6,095 nucleotides of DNA from Methanomassiliicoccales archaeon (GTDB lineage: Archaea > Thermoplasmatota > Thermoplasmata > Methanomassiliicoccales > JACIVX01), in NCBI GenBank assembly GCA_024464195.1, contig JANHAK010000085.1, positions 1 to 6,095 of the forward strand. Direction: 5' to 3'. The translations under genes and the position numbers were made by a program. Positions 5,961 through 6,095 of this stretch are shown piece after piece. The notes beneath the pieces were generated by a model, which saw nothing but the letters and a program-made list of their open reading frames with translations, had not been told where the DNA came from and ran no database searches. Position 1 is the stretch's first letter; every line of letters starts with the position of its first letter.

Positions 5961-6095
5961 CAAAAATCGGGAAGTTGAATGAGACCAGGAATAATTATTA
6001 ATAAGATAAATTCATAATGAAAAACTAGTAAACTGAAGTTTTACAGCGCAGGTAAATTGCAAACATTATCCGCCTCTTTCGGTGATGAAATCACT

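Larger units (their letters stand above)
5674..6095. other. 422-base right flank without a convincing gene
   Basis: No open frame here has convincing length or recognisable content. A 32-codon plus-strand frame (ATG at 5884 to TGA at 5982) has GAGGG six bases before its ATG, and a 36-codon minus-strand frame runs from 5838 to 5728; neither resembles anything I know. The stretch from about 5988 to 6040 is strongly AT-rich and could be a promoter or leader. A short palindrome, GTGAT-GAA-ATCAC, closes the window (6082-6094). The CRISPR-like sequence at 5930-5960 is listed separately. I see no tRNA or rRNA. Confidence 0.6.

Noticed and set aside
5860..6040. A true CRISPR array in the right flank
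   Set aside because: Only one repeat-like unit is present; no second copy occurs at spacer distance on either side.
6082..6094. Palindrome GTGAT-GAA-ATCAC at the window end
   Set aside because: Short, at the edge and without a visible gene to regulate, so no function can be supported.

Overview
The window reads as a stretch of archaeal chromosome, most likely euryarchaeal. Three minus-strand genes are of archaeal type: a family-B replicative DNA polymerase, the eukaryote-like ribosomal protein eL15 (L15e), and an OBG/YchF-family GTPase with an archaeal NKAD specificity motif and a TGS domain. TATA-type boxes, GGTGA-type ribosome binding sites, apparently leaderless starts and a U-tract terminator agree. 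The polymerase and GTPase wording recalls Thermoplasmata/methanogen relatives, but that placement is from memory of the families and was not computed.

Layout. Positions 1-229 hold the N-terminal 76 codons of a TauE/SafE-type membrane permease on the minus strand, cut by the left edge. A divergent promoter region (230-376) separates it from a plus-strand gene (377-1231) for a ThiI/THUMP-type tRNA-binding protein whose PP-loop ATPase signature has been lost. This gene converges on eL15 (1234-1896, minus) with two bases between the stop codons. Upstream of eL15 is a leader of about 80 nt with several potential hairpins and a clear TATA box, and behind that the U-tract terminator of the polymerase gene. 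DNA polymerase B (2057-4483, minus) starts with GTG inside the stop of the preceding GTPase gene (4480-5673, minus), a GTGA overlap that indicates an operon. The last 422 bases (5674-6095) hold no convincing gene. They contain the GTPase promoter, an AT-rich stretch, and one solitary sequence that looks like a CRISPR repeat.

How the genes relate. GTPase and polymerase are co-transcribed and probably translationally coupled. eL15 follows on the same strand with its own promoter. Together they form an information-processing cluster (translation-associated GTPase, replicative polymerase, large-subunit protein), with a tRNA-related protein facing them. The permease is unrelated to this theme.

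Most of the window is ordinary housekeeping DNA. The points worth a second look are the apparently catalytically dead ThiI-like protein, the acidic N-terminal extension and structured leader of eL15, and the lone CRISPR-like repeat. I see no new multi-gene system here.
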